A stretch of 64,000 nucleotides of DNA from Limnospira fusiformis SAG 85.79 (lineage in GTDB: Bacteria; Cyanobacteriota; Cyanobacteriia; Cyanobacteriales; Microcoleaceae). The stretch lies in NCBI RefSeq assembly GCF_012516315.1, contig NZ_CP051185.1, positions 2,159,403 to 2,223,402 on the forward strand. The letters run 5' to 3'. Below the pieces are notes generated by a model. The model saw nothing but the letters and a program-made list of their open reading frames with translations. It made no database searches and was not told the origin of the DNA. Numbering within the stretch: position 1 is the first letter of the stretch; every line of letters starts with the position of its first letter. Both the position numbers and the translations under genes were made by a program. Below, in pieces: positions 17,716-26,357 of this stretch.

Positions 17716-19179
17716 TTAAATGCTTTTGTTCCAATACTCTAACCCAGTGAAAATCACATTTTCTAGCCACTGATGGAAACGGGGAACTAAATTTTCTTGC
17801 TCATCAGCATAGGAAAATTGAAATGGAGAATCAGTTAAAGGCTGAAGATCGCTAATAGTTGGTTCTCCTTCTTCACCATGATCTCGATGATAAGCACAGG
17901 CGCTACAAATTAGTAACCCCCGGTGTTCATGTCCGAGAACATGAAAAGAAAGAAGAACTGTTATAGATGCTTCTATATTAATTACCAATTGAATCCAAGT
18001 ATGATAGTTCCGCAGGTTGGCAAAATATCCTAATTGTTTGGCAGTTTCAACCACTTGATAGCGATGATAATAATATCGAGAGTCGCCCACTGGGGCTGCA
18101 ATTGTAAAAACGGCGGCATCAGTTAATATATTCTGAACAGATAGTTTAATGTCCTCGGCAATTTCTTGGAATCGCTGAGAAGCAATATCAAATAAGATGG
18201 TAGCGAAACTTTCGGCTTTTTGACATTTATCCTGGACTGAAGCCAACTGATTTTGTTTCAATTTATCAGCAATAGCCGAGACAATAACTTGAGTCCTTCT
18301 AGTCTCTGATAAAACTTGTTCTGACAAACCAAGACTTCTTAAAAATGCTTGCTTTTGACTCTTAGCAAAAAGATTAATTAAACTCGATAAATCACCGCTA
18401 TCTGCCTGTTCCAAAGCGGCAATATAAACGGAGCGATCGTCCCGGGTTATCACTAAAGGAAACCAACTCGCTTGGATGCAAACTAAACTGGCTAAACAAC
18501 GAGCAACCCGACCATTTCCATCTTGAAAAGGGTGGATTTGGGTAAATCGATGATGCAACCAAGCCGCCTCAATTTCTGGGGGAACTTTTTGTTCTTGATG
18601 TTGATGATGTAAGGTGATTAATAGATCCATTTCCGATGCTACTTGTTCCGGCGGACAATACTCGTGAATTGTGCCATCTGGTCGGAGGGGGTTATTGGGT
18701 TGACGTTTCCAGTCGCCTTTAATTAAGGGAACCCTAAAGATTTTTCCCTGTGGGTTTAAGGCTTCTGTGCTTTCCTGACTCTGGGTTAAAACTTGATGTA
18801 ACTCCTTGATATAAGAAGTAGATAGATTTCTTTGACCCCCAACAAAATTAAATAATCCCTCAATGGCAGCCTCTTGATCTTTAATGAGCGAAACGACCTG
18901 TTTAACTGGAATATCTGTAGAGCCGTGAGGGATTAATGCTTCATTAATTCCCTGTTCAATTAACAAACGAGTGATGCCGCGATCTATGGTGTATAAACGC
19001 TCAATAATTCCGGTTTCAATGGCGATTTCCCGCCGCAGCTTTTCGCTAAAGGTTTGAAACTCTCCCGATTGACGCAGGCGATCGGCTTGCTCGTTCCAAA
19101 CGGTGACTAAAGGTGGCAGTTCACTACTAGCTAAATCTTGCCAGTTGGATGGCAAATCTTCAATGGGTTTCCACAACAT
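17716..19179 (-). CDS. Fic family protein, probable AMPylase
   Basis: This 487-residue protein carries the Fic motif HPFQDGNGRVARCL near residue 217, with catalytic His and the phosphate-binding DGNGR loop intact. Upstream is TGIIERLYTIDRG near residue 55, which resembles the inhibitory (S/T)xxxE helix of class II Fic proteins. The region VISAIADKLKQNQ leads into a C-terminal domain of unknown function ending in a cysteine pair (LLICSACAYH). Fic enzymes usually transfer AMP to hydroxyl groups of target proteins, and the target here is unknown. The group II intron begins 48 bases upstream of its start codon, so its promoter region has been altered. Confidence 0.9.
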   Translation of the reverse strand: MLWKPIEDLPSNWQDLASSELPPLVTVWNEQADRLRQSGEFQTFSEKLRREIAIETGIIERLYTIDRGITRLLIEQGINEALIPHGSTDIPVKQVVSLIKDQEAAIEGLFNFVGGQRNLSTSYIKELHQVLTQSQESTEALNPQGKIFRVPLIKGDWKRQPNNPLRPDGTIHEYCPPEQVASEMDLLITLHHQHQEQKVPPEIEAAWLHHRFTQIHPFQDGNGRVARCLASLVCIQASWFPLVITRDDRSVYIAALEQADSGDLSSLINLFAKSQKQAFLRSLGLSEQVLSETRRTQVIVSAIADKLKQNQLASVQDKCQKAESFATILFDIASQRFQEIAEDIKLSVQNILTDAAVFTIAAPVGDSRYYYHRYQVVETAKQLGYFANLRNYHTWIQLVINIEASITVLLSFHVLGHEHRGLLICSACAYHRDHGEEGEPTISDLQPLTDSPFQFSYADEQENLVPRFHQWLENVIFTGLEYWNKSI

Positions 19180-19227
19180 AAATTTTATGGCTATTGATTG
19201 CTAAAATATGTTATCATACTCTCATAT

Positions 19228-20119
19228 GTGCGAGACGTTTAGGAGTCAAATAAGGCTGCAATGCCTGAAATAACCTCCTAGAGGGAAAATTAGACCTTCA
19301 ACCAGTCTAACCCCTTAACTGTATATATGTCCCAACGCTTAGAGTATAGACTAAGCAAGGCAGGGAACTCAAGGTCAATCCCATTTAAGAAATCACAAGA
19401 ATACCGTCCAAGTATACTTAGGAGGAGTACTTCAACCCACTTGGGGTGATTTGGGAAAGAGTAAAGGCGATAGCCACCCCCAGTTTCAGAAATCACAAAT
19501 CTGGGATTGAAGCGGGGAACGGAAGGCGTAAGGGAAAACCTATTCCCAAAATCCGACCACTGCCAACCATCCATGATTAGGGAAACCGAATGTCTGGCTT
19601 GAACCATCGTCAGTATGAAGCAGCGAAACAGGTTGAAACGCTGCGTTCAAAAGAACAAGGGGAAAAGAAGAGGTGTTTATGAGCCATCTTCACAGACCTT
19701 TAAATGTACCCCGGTGGATAGGACAAATCTAAAGATGGAATGCCCATATATACGGAACGTTGAAACCCCTGTTAGGCTCTCTACGAGTACATCTCGTAGA
19801 GTAGTGAAAAGTGTAAGCGTAAGCCTATAAGGGGAAGGGATGTGACTGAAAGCCAATGCCTAACTGTAATGGTTGGGATATGCCCACTAGTCACGGTGTG
19901 GATATAGAGACCGCGATAAGTAATAGTTTAATGGCGAAAGCGAGTTTAAAGACTAACGCAAGCATATAGCTATGAAAGTTGAGGTCATAAAGCAGGGGGT
20001 CGTAACCTTGTTCCTACTGACAAAATAGGGTATCCACATCAGGAGCCGTGTGATGTGAAAGTATCAAGCACGGTTTTGAATGGGAGTTGGGAAAGGTGAC
20101 TTTCCTTTCGACCCCTACC
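19228..20119 (+). mobile_element. ORF-less group II intron
   Basis: The element opens with GTGCGAGACG, the conserved group II 5' end (GUGCG). It ends with a textbook domain V (20043-20076) and a domain VI-like hairpin finishing at CGACCCCTACC near 20119. The total length is about 890 nt. There is no reverse transcriptase/maturase ORF, so domain IV is empty or short. Short ORFs on either strand inside it look meaningless. If still able to splice, it would need a maturase in trans. Its 3' end is placed to within a few bases. It lies upstream of, and antisense to, the Fic gene, not within an identifiable host gene. Confidence 0.8.
20043..20076 (+). ncRNA. Group II intron domain V
   Basis: These 34 nt fold as GAGCCGTG paired with CACGGTTT (8 bp with G-T wobbles and the catalytic AGC triad), a 2-nt AG bulge, then TGATGT with GTATCA (6 bp) capped by a GAAA tetraloop. 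This is the exact size and layout of domain V. No substitution that would disrupt catalysis is visible. Confidence 0.9.
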
Positions 20120-20202
20120 AGCACAAAACAGGAAAGTTAGGACGTATAATGGAGAGGACGAGATGACTAAGAAGACCAAAAATGCCAGCCTCCTAGTTTG
20201 AG

Positions 20203-20340
20203 TTGTGGTTGGAGTTCATCTTAATTCCAACATTGAAGCCAGGTCAGACTCTAGTATTGGACAATGCAACGTTTCATAAAGGGGGGCGGATTGCTGAACT
20301 GGTGGAGGCAGCTCAATGCCGTTTACTCTATCTTCCGCAG
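20203..20340 (+). mobile_element. IS630-family transposase fragment
   Basis: A frame from 20203 reads LIPTLKPGQTLVLDNATFHK then GGRIAELVEAAQCRLLYLP. This is the DDE-domain segment of IS630/Tc1-type transposases containing the second catalytic Asp (LDNATFH). The family motif LYLPPYSPDLNPIE should follow but the sequence breaks off after LYLP near 20337. About 45 codons remain. The right edge joins the 3' part of the PIN-like gene. Confidence 0.85.
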
Positions 20341-20617
20341 TGGGAACCTGCATCACCCTCCCAGGGGTTTCTCCGGCGATCGCCATTTTAACTTGCTCAA
20401 CAAACAACTCAGCACATTGTCGGCGCAAACGACCCTCACTGATATGAGCAATATGATTTCCGGTTTCATAAACAACCGCCATTGGTAACAGCAAATGGGT
20501 TCCTTTTTCCAAAAAATCCCTAAGTTGTTCCATGACTAAGCCTCGCTCATCATTCAATTTAGGAATATTAAGAACATTACAAAAAACCGAAGTATCGACA
20601 ATCGAAACATCGGCCAT
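20216..20617 (-). pseudogene. PIN-like nuclease gene truncated by IS630 remnant
   Basis: The first 90 or so residues look like a PIN-type protein: VSIVDTSVFCNVLNIP with the N-terminal Asp, LLLPMAVVYETGNHIAH with the Glu, and LRRQCAELFVEQVKMAIAG. After about GETPGRVMQVPT the frame enters the antisense of the IS630 fragment and runs to a chance stop at 20216. The C-terminal PIN segment with the last acidic residues is missing. Its ATG overlaps the stop of the upstream ATPase (TAATG), so the two genes were translationally coupled and probably worked together. Confidence 0.75.
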
Positions 20618-21924
20618 TAGTGAGCCTCCACCATGGAATTAAGCGAAGTCAACCAGTCTAGAGCCTGCTGTTTTTTGTTCTCATTTCCTGGATGCTGCTT
20701 GACAAAACGTTCTAACAGTCCCCGAGTCATTAAATGACCCACGGAACCCTGAGCAATCAGTTCCGGGTAATCGGGAATATCTTGCAACCGAATTAACTGA
20801 CTTGACCCATCATCAGGACTGCGATAACAAAATTCAGTCTCAGGAATTGCCTCATCAGGAAGAGCATCTAATAAAGCCGGATTATGGCTACTAATGAGAA
20901 TACGGAGGTTACGTTTTCGAGCAATTTCAGCCATCCGAGACAGTAAGGCACTCGCACGACTCGGGTGTACACCATTATCGATTTCTTCAATGACTACTAA
21001 ACTTTCTTCCGGTGCAGAAAGTAATACTGCTGCAATGGATAAAACTCGCAGGGTTCCATCAGACAATCTGGCGGCATCATAAGGAGTTGCCACCCCTCCA
21101 AAGGTTTCAGTGAGTTGTAACATCACCTCATCCCGAGGGGTTTCTAAAAAACTAATCTCCTCAATCTTCTGTTCTGGAAGACTACAAACAAAGTCTAAAA
21201 CCGCCTGCTTAGAGGTTGTAGATTGACATAAATTATAAAGAACTCCCGATAAATTTTGCCCTTTCTCCCGCAAAATTAAATCCGTTTTGTGACCATAGTT
21301 TCTCATCAAGCTAGGCTCTGGTTCTAAAAACACAATTCCACTTAACCAACGGACATATTTTTCGCAAACATTCGGGATAATTTCTCGACTTTTGAGATTT
21401 TCGGGTCGAAATCGAATGGAACTTAAAAGTTGGGTAAAAACCGCCAGATGACTACTACAAACCAGGCTCGGTTTTTTGCCGCCTCTTGCAAAATTATTAT
21501 AAGTCACAAAAATATCACTTCCTGCCCCTTGCGGTTCACTGGTGATTTCATACAACGGAACTTTAGAAGTTGAACTGGTAATCCGTTCTTGCATAACCTG
21601 CAAATGGTTGTCTGAACTGAGTCCGAGTTGAATCTCAAAACGTTCCCAATCGGGATGGTTTGTCAAGCCAGCTAGTTGAAATGTCTGCTTTCCTCGATAT
21701 CCCAAATGTTCGACATTACCTCGAAAGAAATTATCTCCTTTTTTTTGCGGATTTCTGAGCAATCCAAGTCTTTCCCCAGTGGCAAGCCGAGATAAAAGCC
21801 GCAAGGCTTCAATAACATTACTTTTACCGGAAGCATTGGCTCCAATTAATACCGTAAGCCGCCCTAAGTGCAATGTCGCCGATTTATAACTTTTGAAATC
21901 TTTTAACTCTATTTCTGTAATCAT
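20617..21924 (-). CDS. AAA family ATPase (RecF/OLD-like), coupled to PIN-like gene
   Basis: The 435-residue protein begins MITEIELKDFKSYKSATLHL and has Walker A VLIGANASGKSNVIEALRLL near residue 28. The late signature is AARLSDGTLRVLSIAAVLL, followed by Walker B SLVVIEEIDNGVHPSRA and the switch-like ILISSHNPALLDALP. This is the AAA_21 architecture used by many defence ATPases that pair with a nuclease. Here the partner is the PIN-like ORF directly downstream (TAATG overlap). Because the partner is truncated, the pair may no longer work. Confidence 0.88.
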   Translation of the reverse strand: MITEIELKDFKSYKSATLHLGRLTVLIGANASGKSNVIEALRLLSRLATGERLGLLRNPQKKGDNFFRGNVEHLGYRGKQTFQLAGLTNHPDWERFEIQLGLSSDNHLQVMQERITSSTSKVPLYEITSEPQGAGSDIFVTYNNFARGGKKPSLVCSSHLAVFTQLLSSIRFRPENLKSREIIPNVCEKYVRWLSGIVFLEPEPSLMRNYGHKTDLILREKGQNLSGVLYNLCQSTTSKQAVLDFVCSLPEQKIEEISFLETPRDEVMLQLTETFGGVATPYDAARLSDGTLRVLSIAAVLLSAPEESLVVIEEIDNGVHPSRASALLSRMAEIARKRNLRILISSHNPALLDALPDEAIPETEFCYRSPDDGSSQLIRLQDIPDYPELIAQGSVGHLMTRGLLERFVKQHPGNENKKQQALDWLTSLNSMVEAH

Positions 21925-22032
21925 CGTCGTTCACTCCGTTGGTGAGTTAAACTATTAAACTCTGCGGGTTCCCAAAACCCATGGGAAAATGTCCATTGTG
22001 GGAACCCAATTGCTTTTTATTACTAAAATGTG

Positions 22033-23277
22033 TTATGATACTCTAATAATACTGGCTGTTTCCAACTCATATTGGAATTGCTCAATGGTGCCGTCTTGGA
22101 TTTTGGCGATCGCCTCTTCAATGGCATCTAATGGCACTAGAAACCACTCTCTAGGCTGGACTGGGAACTGAAAACGATCCATCAATTCCAGGTCTAATCG
22201 CGCCCTGGCGAAAAACTTATGTAGGATAAACTCTAGCTTTTTCGGGTGGATATTTGCCAGTTGAAAAGTGGCTACAATTTCCACATCTGCTAACAGATAG
22301 GTAGGGTCATGCTTTGCCTTAGCAATCCGCTTTTTAACATCCCCACCCGTCACGCCAATTTTATGAATAATCGACCGATTTTTGGCTATAAAAGGCTCGT
22401 CAGATAGGCTCCGCAATACATAAATATAACCCGTGATTAAATCATCATCATCTGATTTAACTTCTGGTTCCGGCTGACCGGAAAATAAAGGCCCCCAATC
22501 CCGCCGATCCAGCTTAGTGATGCGGCGGCTGGTTTTATCCTTATTTAAGGCTCGCTGAAGTGATCTAAACAGAGGATTGCTCTCCGTGCCATTATCATAA
22601 ATTACCCGGAGCCTATAATTTCTCAGACCATAGTCAGTGATAAACATCTCCCCCGTCTCTGCTACCAGAACTTTTTGACCATCAAGAATAAACAAATCCC
22701 CTTGATTAATGGTGGCATAATCCTGATATTTGACGGCTTGGCGATCGCCTGTTTTTAACTGACGCTGAACTTCCTCAAAGATGGGTTTAAATTCATCAAA
22801 ATTCTGGCAGGGAAACCGCTGGGCAATTTCTTCCGCCGCCTTAATTTCTTGACGCGATCGCACATGAGTTAACTGGGTGATATCATTTTCGGGAGCAGCA
22901 TCAACCCCCAAAGAAGCCAAAAGCGCCGCATCAATTTGGTCCTCTTCCAGGTTTTCTGCTAAGGTAAAACTGGCATCATTTTCCAGGTTTAAAAGTCCTC
23001 GGGAGTCCAGAGGTTCAAGGAGGGCGCGACATTCCGCCGATTCCCGCAAACGTTCCAGGCGCACTGCATAGAGGCGCTCGAAAATATCCCGATCGCCCAT
23101 AAGTTGAGGAAGTCTACCTTTTTCGGCAACAAAGCGATCGATTTCCTCAAACCCAGCGATAATCCGTTCTTCTCTAGGGGAATATTCGCGAGTCGCTTCC
23201 GGGGCGATATCTATCCCCAACTGTGCCAACAGTTCTAAATCTTCATCAGTGGTAGATTTGGGCGGGGATTTAGCCAT
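22033..23277 (-). CDS. GIY-YIG / T5orf172-type nuclease domain protein
   Basis: The 414-residue product from the ATG at 23277 has an acidic helical N-terminal region (DEDLELLAQLGIDIAPE and a second copy of the ASLGVDAAPENDIT type near 120). A middle domain has the pattern NQGDLFILDGQKVLVAETGE. The C-terminal domain near residues 285-390 is GIY-YIG-like: GYIYVLRSLS, then HKIGVTGGDVKKRIAKAK and LEFILHKFFARARLDLEL. This resembles the T5orf172/MUG113 branch. Its start overlaps the stop of the Uma2 gene by 8 bases (ATGGCTAA), so the two are translationally coupled. Confidence 0.82.
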   Translation of the reverse strand: MAKSPPKSTTDEDLELLAQLGIDIAPEATREYSPREERIIAGFEEIDRFVAEKGRLPQLMGDRDIFERLYAVRLERLRESAECRALLEPLDSRGLLNLENDASFTLAENLEEDQIDAALLASLGVDAAPENDITQLTHVRSRQEIKAAEEIAQRFPCQNFDEFKPIFEEVQRQLKTGDRQAVKYQDYATINQGDLFILDGQKVLVAETGEMFITDYGLRNYRLRVIYDNGTESNPLFRSLQRALNKDKTSRRITKLDRRDWGPLFSGQPEPEVKSDDDDLITGYIYVLRSLSDEPFIAKNRSIIHKIGVTGGDVKKRIAKAKHDPTYLLADVEIVATFQLANIHPKKLEFILHKFFARARLDLELMDRFQFPVQPREWFLVPLDAIEEAIAKIQDGTIEQFQYELETASIIRVS

Positions 23278-23989
23278 TGTTTTCGTCCTGGTGTTCAGGT
23301 TCAGCAATGCTCTCCTTTTGTTCTGGCGGGTTTTGTAACTGTTGGATTAACCAATTGGCAGCAGCGGTGTTGGTTTCGGTGTTCAGCCGTTCTAGGGTTT
23401 GTTCTAAAAGGGTGATCGGCAACCCCGTCAATACTTGGGACTGGGCGATCGCTTCATAATGCCCCAATGGAGTCAAGCTAAAGGCAAAAATCCGCCGCCC
23501 TTTCACATCAACCACCCAATATTCAGAAATCCCTAAGCTGGCGTAGAGTTGCTTTTGTTCATCCAGGTCAAGGCTGAGGGTAGTATCAGCAATTTCCCCC
23601 ACCAAGTCCGGCAAACGGTGGCGACGCAAGTCAATCCGGCGCGGTTCTCCGGGTTGCCATCGGGGAATATTATCACCCTTGTACAGCACTAAATCTGGCG
23701 CACAGGCGTGGGTATCCGGGCGTTCAATGACACAGCGTCCATAAGATTGCAAAACAAACTCAGGGTGTAGGAGTACCCAAACAGAGAAAATCATCGTCAT
23801 CAAATCACTGGACGAGGCATGATTGGGTCCTTCTCTGTCCATATCTACCCACAACCATCCTTGATGAAATGAGATTTTTTGCCAGTCTATATCCCCGTTA
23901 TCCCGGATAGCCACATAGTCTTGCCAGGTGGCGTTGTGGCGTTGGAGGATGGAGTTTGGGGGGGTGGTTTTTTCTAGGGAGAGGGTCAC
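23270..23989 (-). CDS. Uma2 family (DUF820) putative endonuclease
   Basis: The 239-residue protein starts at a GTG. It has the Uma2 pattern of the PD-(D/E)XK fold: CAPDLVLYKGD, LPDLVGEIADTTLSLDLDEQ and KQLYASLGISEYWVVDVKGR. Uma2 genes are very numerous in cyanobacteria and their role is unclear; some are thought to be derived from mobile elements. It lies between the helicase (34 bases from its original stop) and the GIY-YIG gene (8-base overlap), which makes a three-gene operon. Confidence 0.88.
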   Translation of the reverse strand: MTLSLEKTTPPNSILQRHNATWQDYVAIRDNGDIDWQKISFHQGWLWVDMDREGPNHASSSDLMTMIFSVWVLLHPEFVLQSYGRCVIERPDTHACAPDLVLYKGDNIPRWQPGEPRRIDLRRHRLPDLVGEIADTTLSLDLDEQKQLYASLGISEYWVVDVKGRRIFAFSLTPLGHYEAIAQSQVLTGLPITLLEQTLERLNTETNTAAANWLIQQLQNPPEQKESIAEPEHQDENNG

Positions 23990-24042
23990 GGATTGTCACC
24001 TCCAGATGAGCTATCAATTGATTTTAGGCTTTTTTTTCTTCC

Positions 24043-26094
24043 TTAACTTTCCGTTGCAGAAAGGCAACCCCTTCCGCCATGCACTTTTCCCAAGGATCGG
24101 CGGCGGTGAGGGAAGGCAACCGACCCCTTTCCTGTTTGAACTGTAGCGCCCGCTTTGCTAACTCTCGCGCTTCTTCTACCGAGAGATTGACTCGCTTGGC
24201 GGCGATCGCGAAGCGTCCCGGAGGGAATCGCCTCTGCTACCAGTTTCAGCCGTTCCGCACTCATGGACTTAGCCAGAATCGCGTATGCTTCCCCAAAAGG
24301 ATTAATCCGGTCAATCATATCAATATCGAGGTCTGTCACCGATAGGGCAAACTGCCGCACCCCGTCAATTAGGGCGGTATTTTTCGGGGCTAACCCGTCC
24401 CCTTCGTTACTGGTTTTCTTAGCTTGTTGTACCAAATTGAGAGCGGCGATCGCGTGTTGGCGGACGGCTTCGCGATCGCCTTCATCCAGGTTGGGGAATT
24501 TCTGTTTAATAATTTTACCCATCCGTAGTTGGGTGAGTTCCTCTGGCACCAATTCCTCATCAAATAGACCGCGCTCGATACTCGGCTTATCTTGGACAAA
24601 AGCCGTCACCAATTCCGTTAAATCTTCCCGACAAATGCGGGAGGCTTCCGGGCTTTTTGGTAGGGCTAAACCCTTAATTTCTAGCTGAATTTCCCCGCTT
24701 TCTGGATTAACTCCCACATTGCATCGACTCGGATCGTAGCCACTTTCTCCATAGTCAAAGCCGGGGGTGGGTTGATTGTCCGGGCGCTTGGGTTTGAACT
24801 GAAAGCGGGGGGCTAGGACTTGTTCCATTAGCAGACTGGCAGCGATCGCCTTAATCGTATCATTCACCGCCTCTGTCACTGCCATCTCGCTGGCATCAGG
24901 TTCCGCAATCAAGTTGGTAAACCGGGCGCGGGTTTTACCCGGTGCGTCGCGGGTCGCTCGCCCAATAATTTGGACAATTTCGGTCAAACTGGAACGGTAA
25001 CCAATGGTTAAAGCGTGTTCGCACCAGATCCAATCAAAGCCTTCTTTAGCCATCCCCAGGGCGATGATAATATCAACGCGATCGCGATTATCTTTGTGGG
25101 TGGGGTCCTTCAGTGCGGCTGCCACTTTATCCCGCTTGTTGGGGTCATCATCCACCAAATCGGCAATCTTGAGAATCTTACCCTCGGCGGTTTTGACCCA
25201 TTGAAATCCTGTGTTTGGATCCGTGCCTTGCCATTCTCCCAATGCCTCAATAATATGTTCCACTTCCCGGATTTTGTCCTTGGTACTCTCGCGGGAATTA
25301 ACGTTAGGAATATGCAGGATAGTTTTTTCGTTGGGGTTGAGTACCTGCATGATTTCATCGGTGTAGCTACCGGAGTAAAAATAATAGCCGATATCCAGTT
25401 GTTTTAGGTGTTCATAGCCGTTGAGTTGTTCATAATAGGTGTAGGTGACGGTGTGAAATTTGGCTTCGTCTTCGGGATGTAGGACTGCTTCGGCATCCCC
25501 CCGAAAATAAGAACCCGTCATAGCCACGATATGGGTTTTGTCGCGAGTCATCAGTTGGCGGATATGGTCCCCCAGCTTGTTGTCCGGGTTAGAGGAAACA
25601 TGGTGAAACTCATCCACGGCAATCAGGCGATCGTCCAACATTTCCACCCCAAATTTATCCACCGCAAAGCGGAAGGTGGCATGGGTGCAAATTAAGACTT
25701 TATCATCGCTGTCGAGAAAGGTTTTCACCGCTTCTACTTTACCGCCATCGCTGCCGGGTGCGTTGCAGAGGTTCCACCGGGGTTCAACGTGCCAATCTGC
25801 CCAAAAGCCAAACTTAGTCAGAGGTTCATCATGGAAACTAGCACCGATCGCCTTTTCCGGGACAACGACGATCGCTTGTTTCAGGTTCTGGTTTTCCAGC
25901 TTATCGAGGGCGATAAACATCAGCGCCCGACTTTTCCCAGAGGCGGGGGGAGATTTAATCAGCAGATATTGTTCTCCCCTTTTCTGGTAGGCGATCTCTT
26001 GATTATGGCGCATCCCCAGGGCGTTGGTGCGGGTGGAAGTGCCATCCTGGGCGTAGGTTACGGAAACGGAAGGAATGGCGATCGCTTGCTTCAT
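24043..26094 (-). CDS. DEAD/DEAH-type helicase with frameshifted C-terminus
   Basis: The 683-residue ORF has Walker A SPPASGKSRALMFIAL near residue 48, motif II IAVDEFHHVSS near 140 and motif III AMTGSYFRGDAEAV. The second RecA domain has IALGMAKEGFDW and VQIIGRATRDAPGKTRARF (motif VI). It resembles the helicase part of type III/type I restriction subunits. A 22-nt insertion at 24205-24226 shifts the last stretch. Removing it restores a frame ending at 24024, whose tail reads as KRVNLSVEEARELAKRALQF and then WEKCMAEGVAFLQRKV, clearly protein-like. The present tail (SQSLGRRSARVSKAG) is arginine-rich nonsense. The helicase core is untouched. Confidence 0.85.
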   Translation of the reverse strand: MKQAIAIPSVSVTYAQDGTSTRTNALGMRHNQEIAYQKRGEQYLLIKSPPASGKSRALMFIALDKLENQNLKQAIVVVPEKAIGASFHDEPLTKFGFWADWHVEPRWNLCNAPGSDGGKVEAVKTFLDSDDKVLICTHATFRFAVDKFGVEMLDDRLIAVDEFHHVSSNPDNKLGDHIRQLMTRDKTHIVAMTGSYFRGDAEAVLHPEDEAKFHTVTYTYYEQLNGYEHLKQLDIGYYFYSGSYTDEIMQVLNPNEKTILHIPNVNSRESTKDKIREVEHIIEALGEWQGTDPNTGFQWVKTAEGKILKIADLVDDDPNKRDKVAAALKDPTHKDNRDRVDIIIALGMAKEGFDWIWCEHALTIGYRSSLTEIVQIIGRATRDAPGKTRARFTNLIAEPDASEMAVTEAVNDTIKAIAASLLMEQVLAPRFQFKPKRPDNQPTPGFDYGESGYDPSRCNVGVNPESGEIQLEIKGLALPKSPEASRICREDLTELVTAFVQDKPSIERGLFDEELVPEELTQLRMGKIIKQKFPNLDEGDREAVRQHAIAALNLVQQAKKTSNEGDGLAPKNTALIDGVRQFALSVTDLDIDMIDRINPFGEAYAILAKSMSAERLKLVAEAIPSGTLRDRRQASQSLGRRSARVSKAGATVQTGKGSVAFPHRRRSLGKVHGGRGCLSATES
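24205..24226. repeat. 22-nt small dispersed palindromic repeat inserted at a HIP1-type site
   Basis: GGCG and ATCGCC of the original GGCGATCGCC are separated by 22 nt that begin ATCGCGAAGCGTCCC and end GGAGGGA. Elements of this GCGAAGCGTCCC...GGGAATCGC type are scattered widely in cyanobacterial genomes. The insertion regenerates the flanking ATCGC and is not a multiple of 3. ORF arithmetic supports it: start to TAA at 24024 is 2071 nt, and 2071 minus 22 is 2049, exactly 683 codons. Confidence 0.85.
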
Positions 26095-26211
26095 GATAGT
26101 TCGGTGTTTCTGATTAGAGGGGGATTAACAAGTAATTTAAGGATATTTCCAGAAATATTCTTCCAGTTATGGTGGTATATTGACTCATTGTCTCACACAA
26201 CAACCATGCCA

Positions 26212-26316
26212 TTGTCCAGGTCTTCAGTTGCCGATTGTACGGACTCAGGAAATACAGGTCTGTTATCAAAGAAGATTCGGATTTACCCAGAAACAGCTTT
26301 GCCTAAGACCTGTTAA
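26212..26316 (+). mobile_element. Remnant of an IS607 tnpA/tnpB junction
   Basis: The DNA from CATTGTCCAGGTCTTCAG to AAGACCTG is similar to 37550-37640, where the IS607 tnpA ends and tnpB begins. Shared words include CTTCAGTT.CCGATT.TACGGACT, AGGTC.G, CAAAGAAGAT.CGGATTTACCC. In the tnpB frame it reads LSKKIRIYPE, matching the start of the TnpB at 37.5 kb (LRSKKIRIYPSPE). Only about 100 bases remain. It lies just upstream of the gene at 26358 and may affect its promoter. Confidence 0.7.
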
Positions 26317-26357
26317 TGTATAATGTTCCCCCAAGTCCATAACCATTACGCTAGTAG

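Noticed and set aside
19290-19607. 105-codon minus-strand ORF
   Set aside because: It lies inside group II intron domain I, with no protein-like conservation.
19615-19830. 71-codon plus-strand ORF
   Set aside because: It is intron RNA sequence with no maturase motifs.
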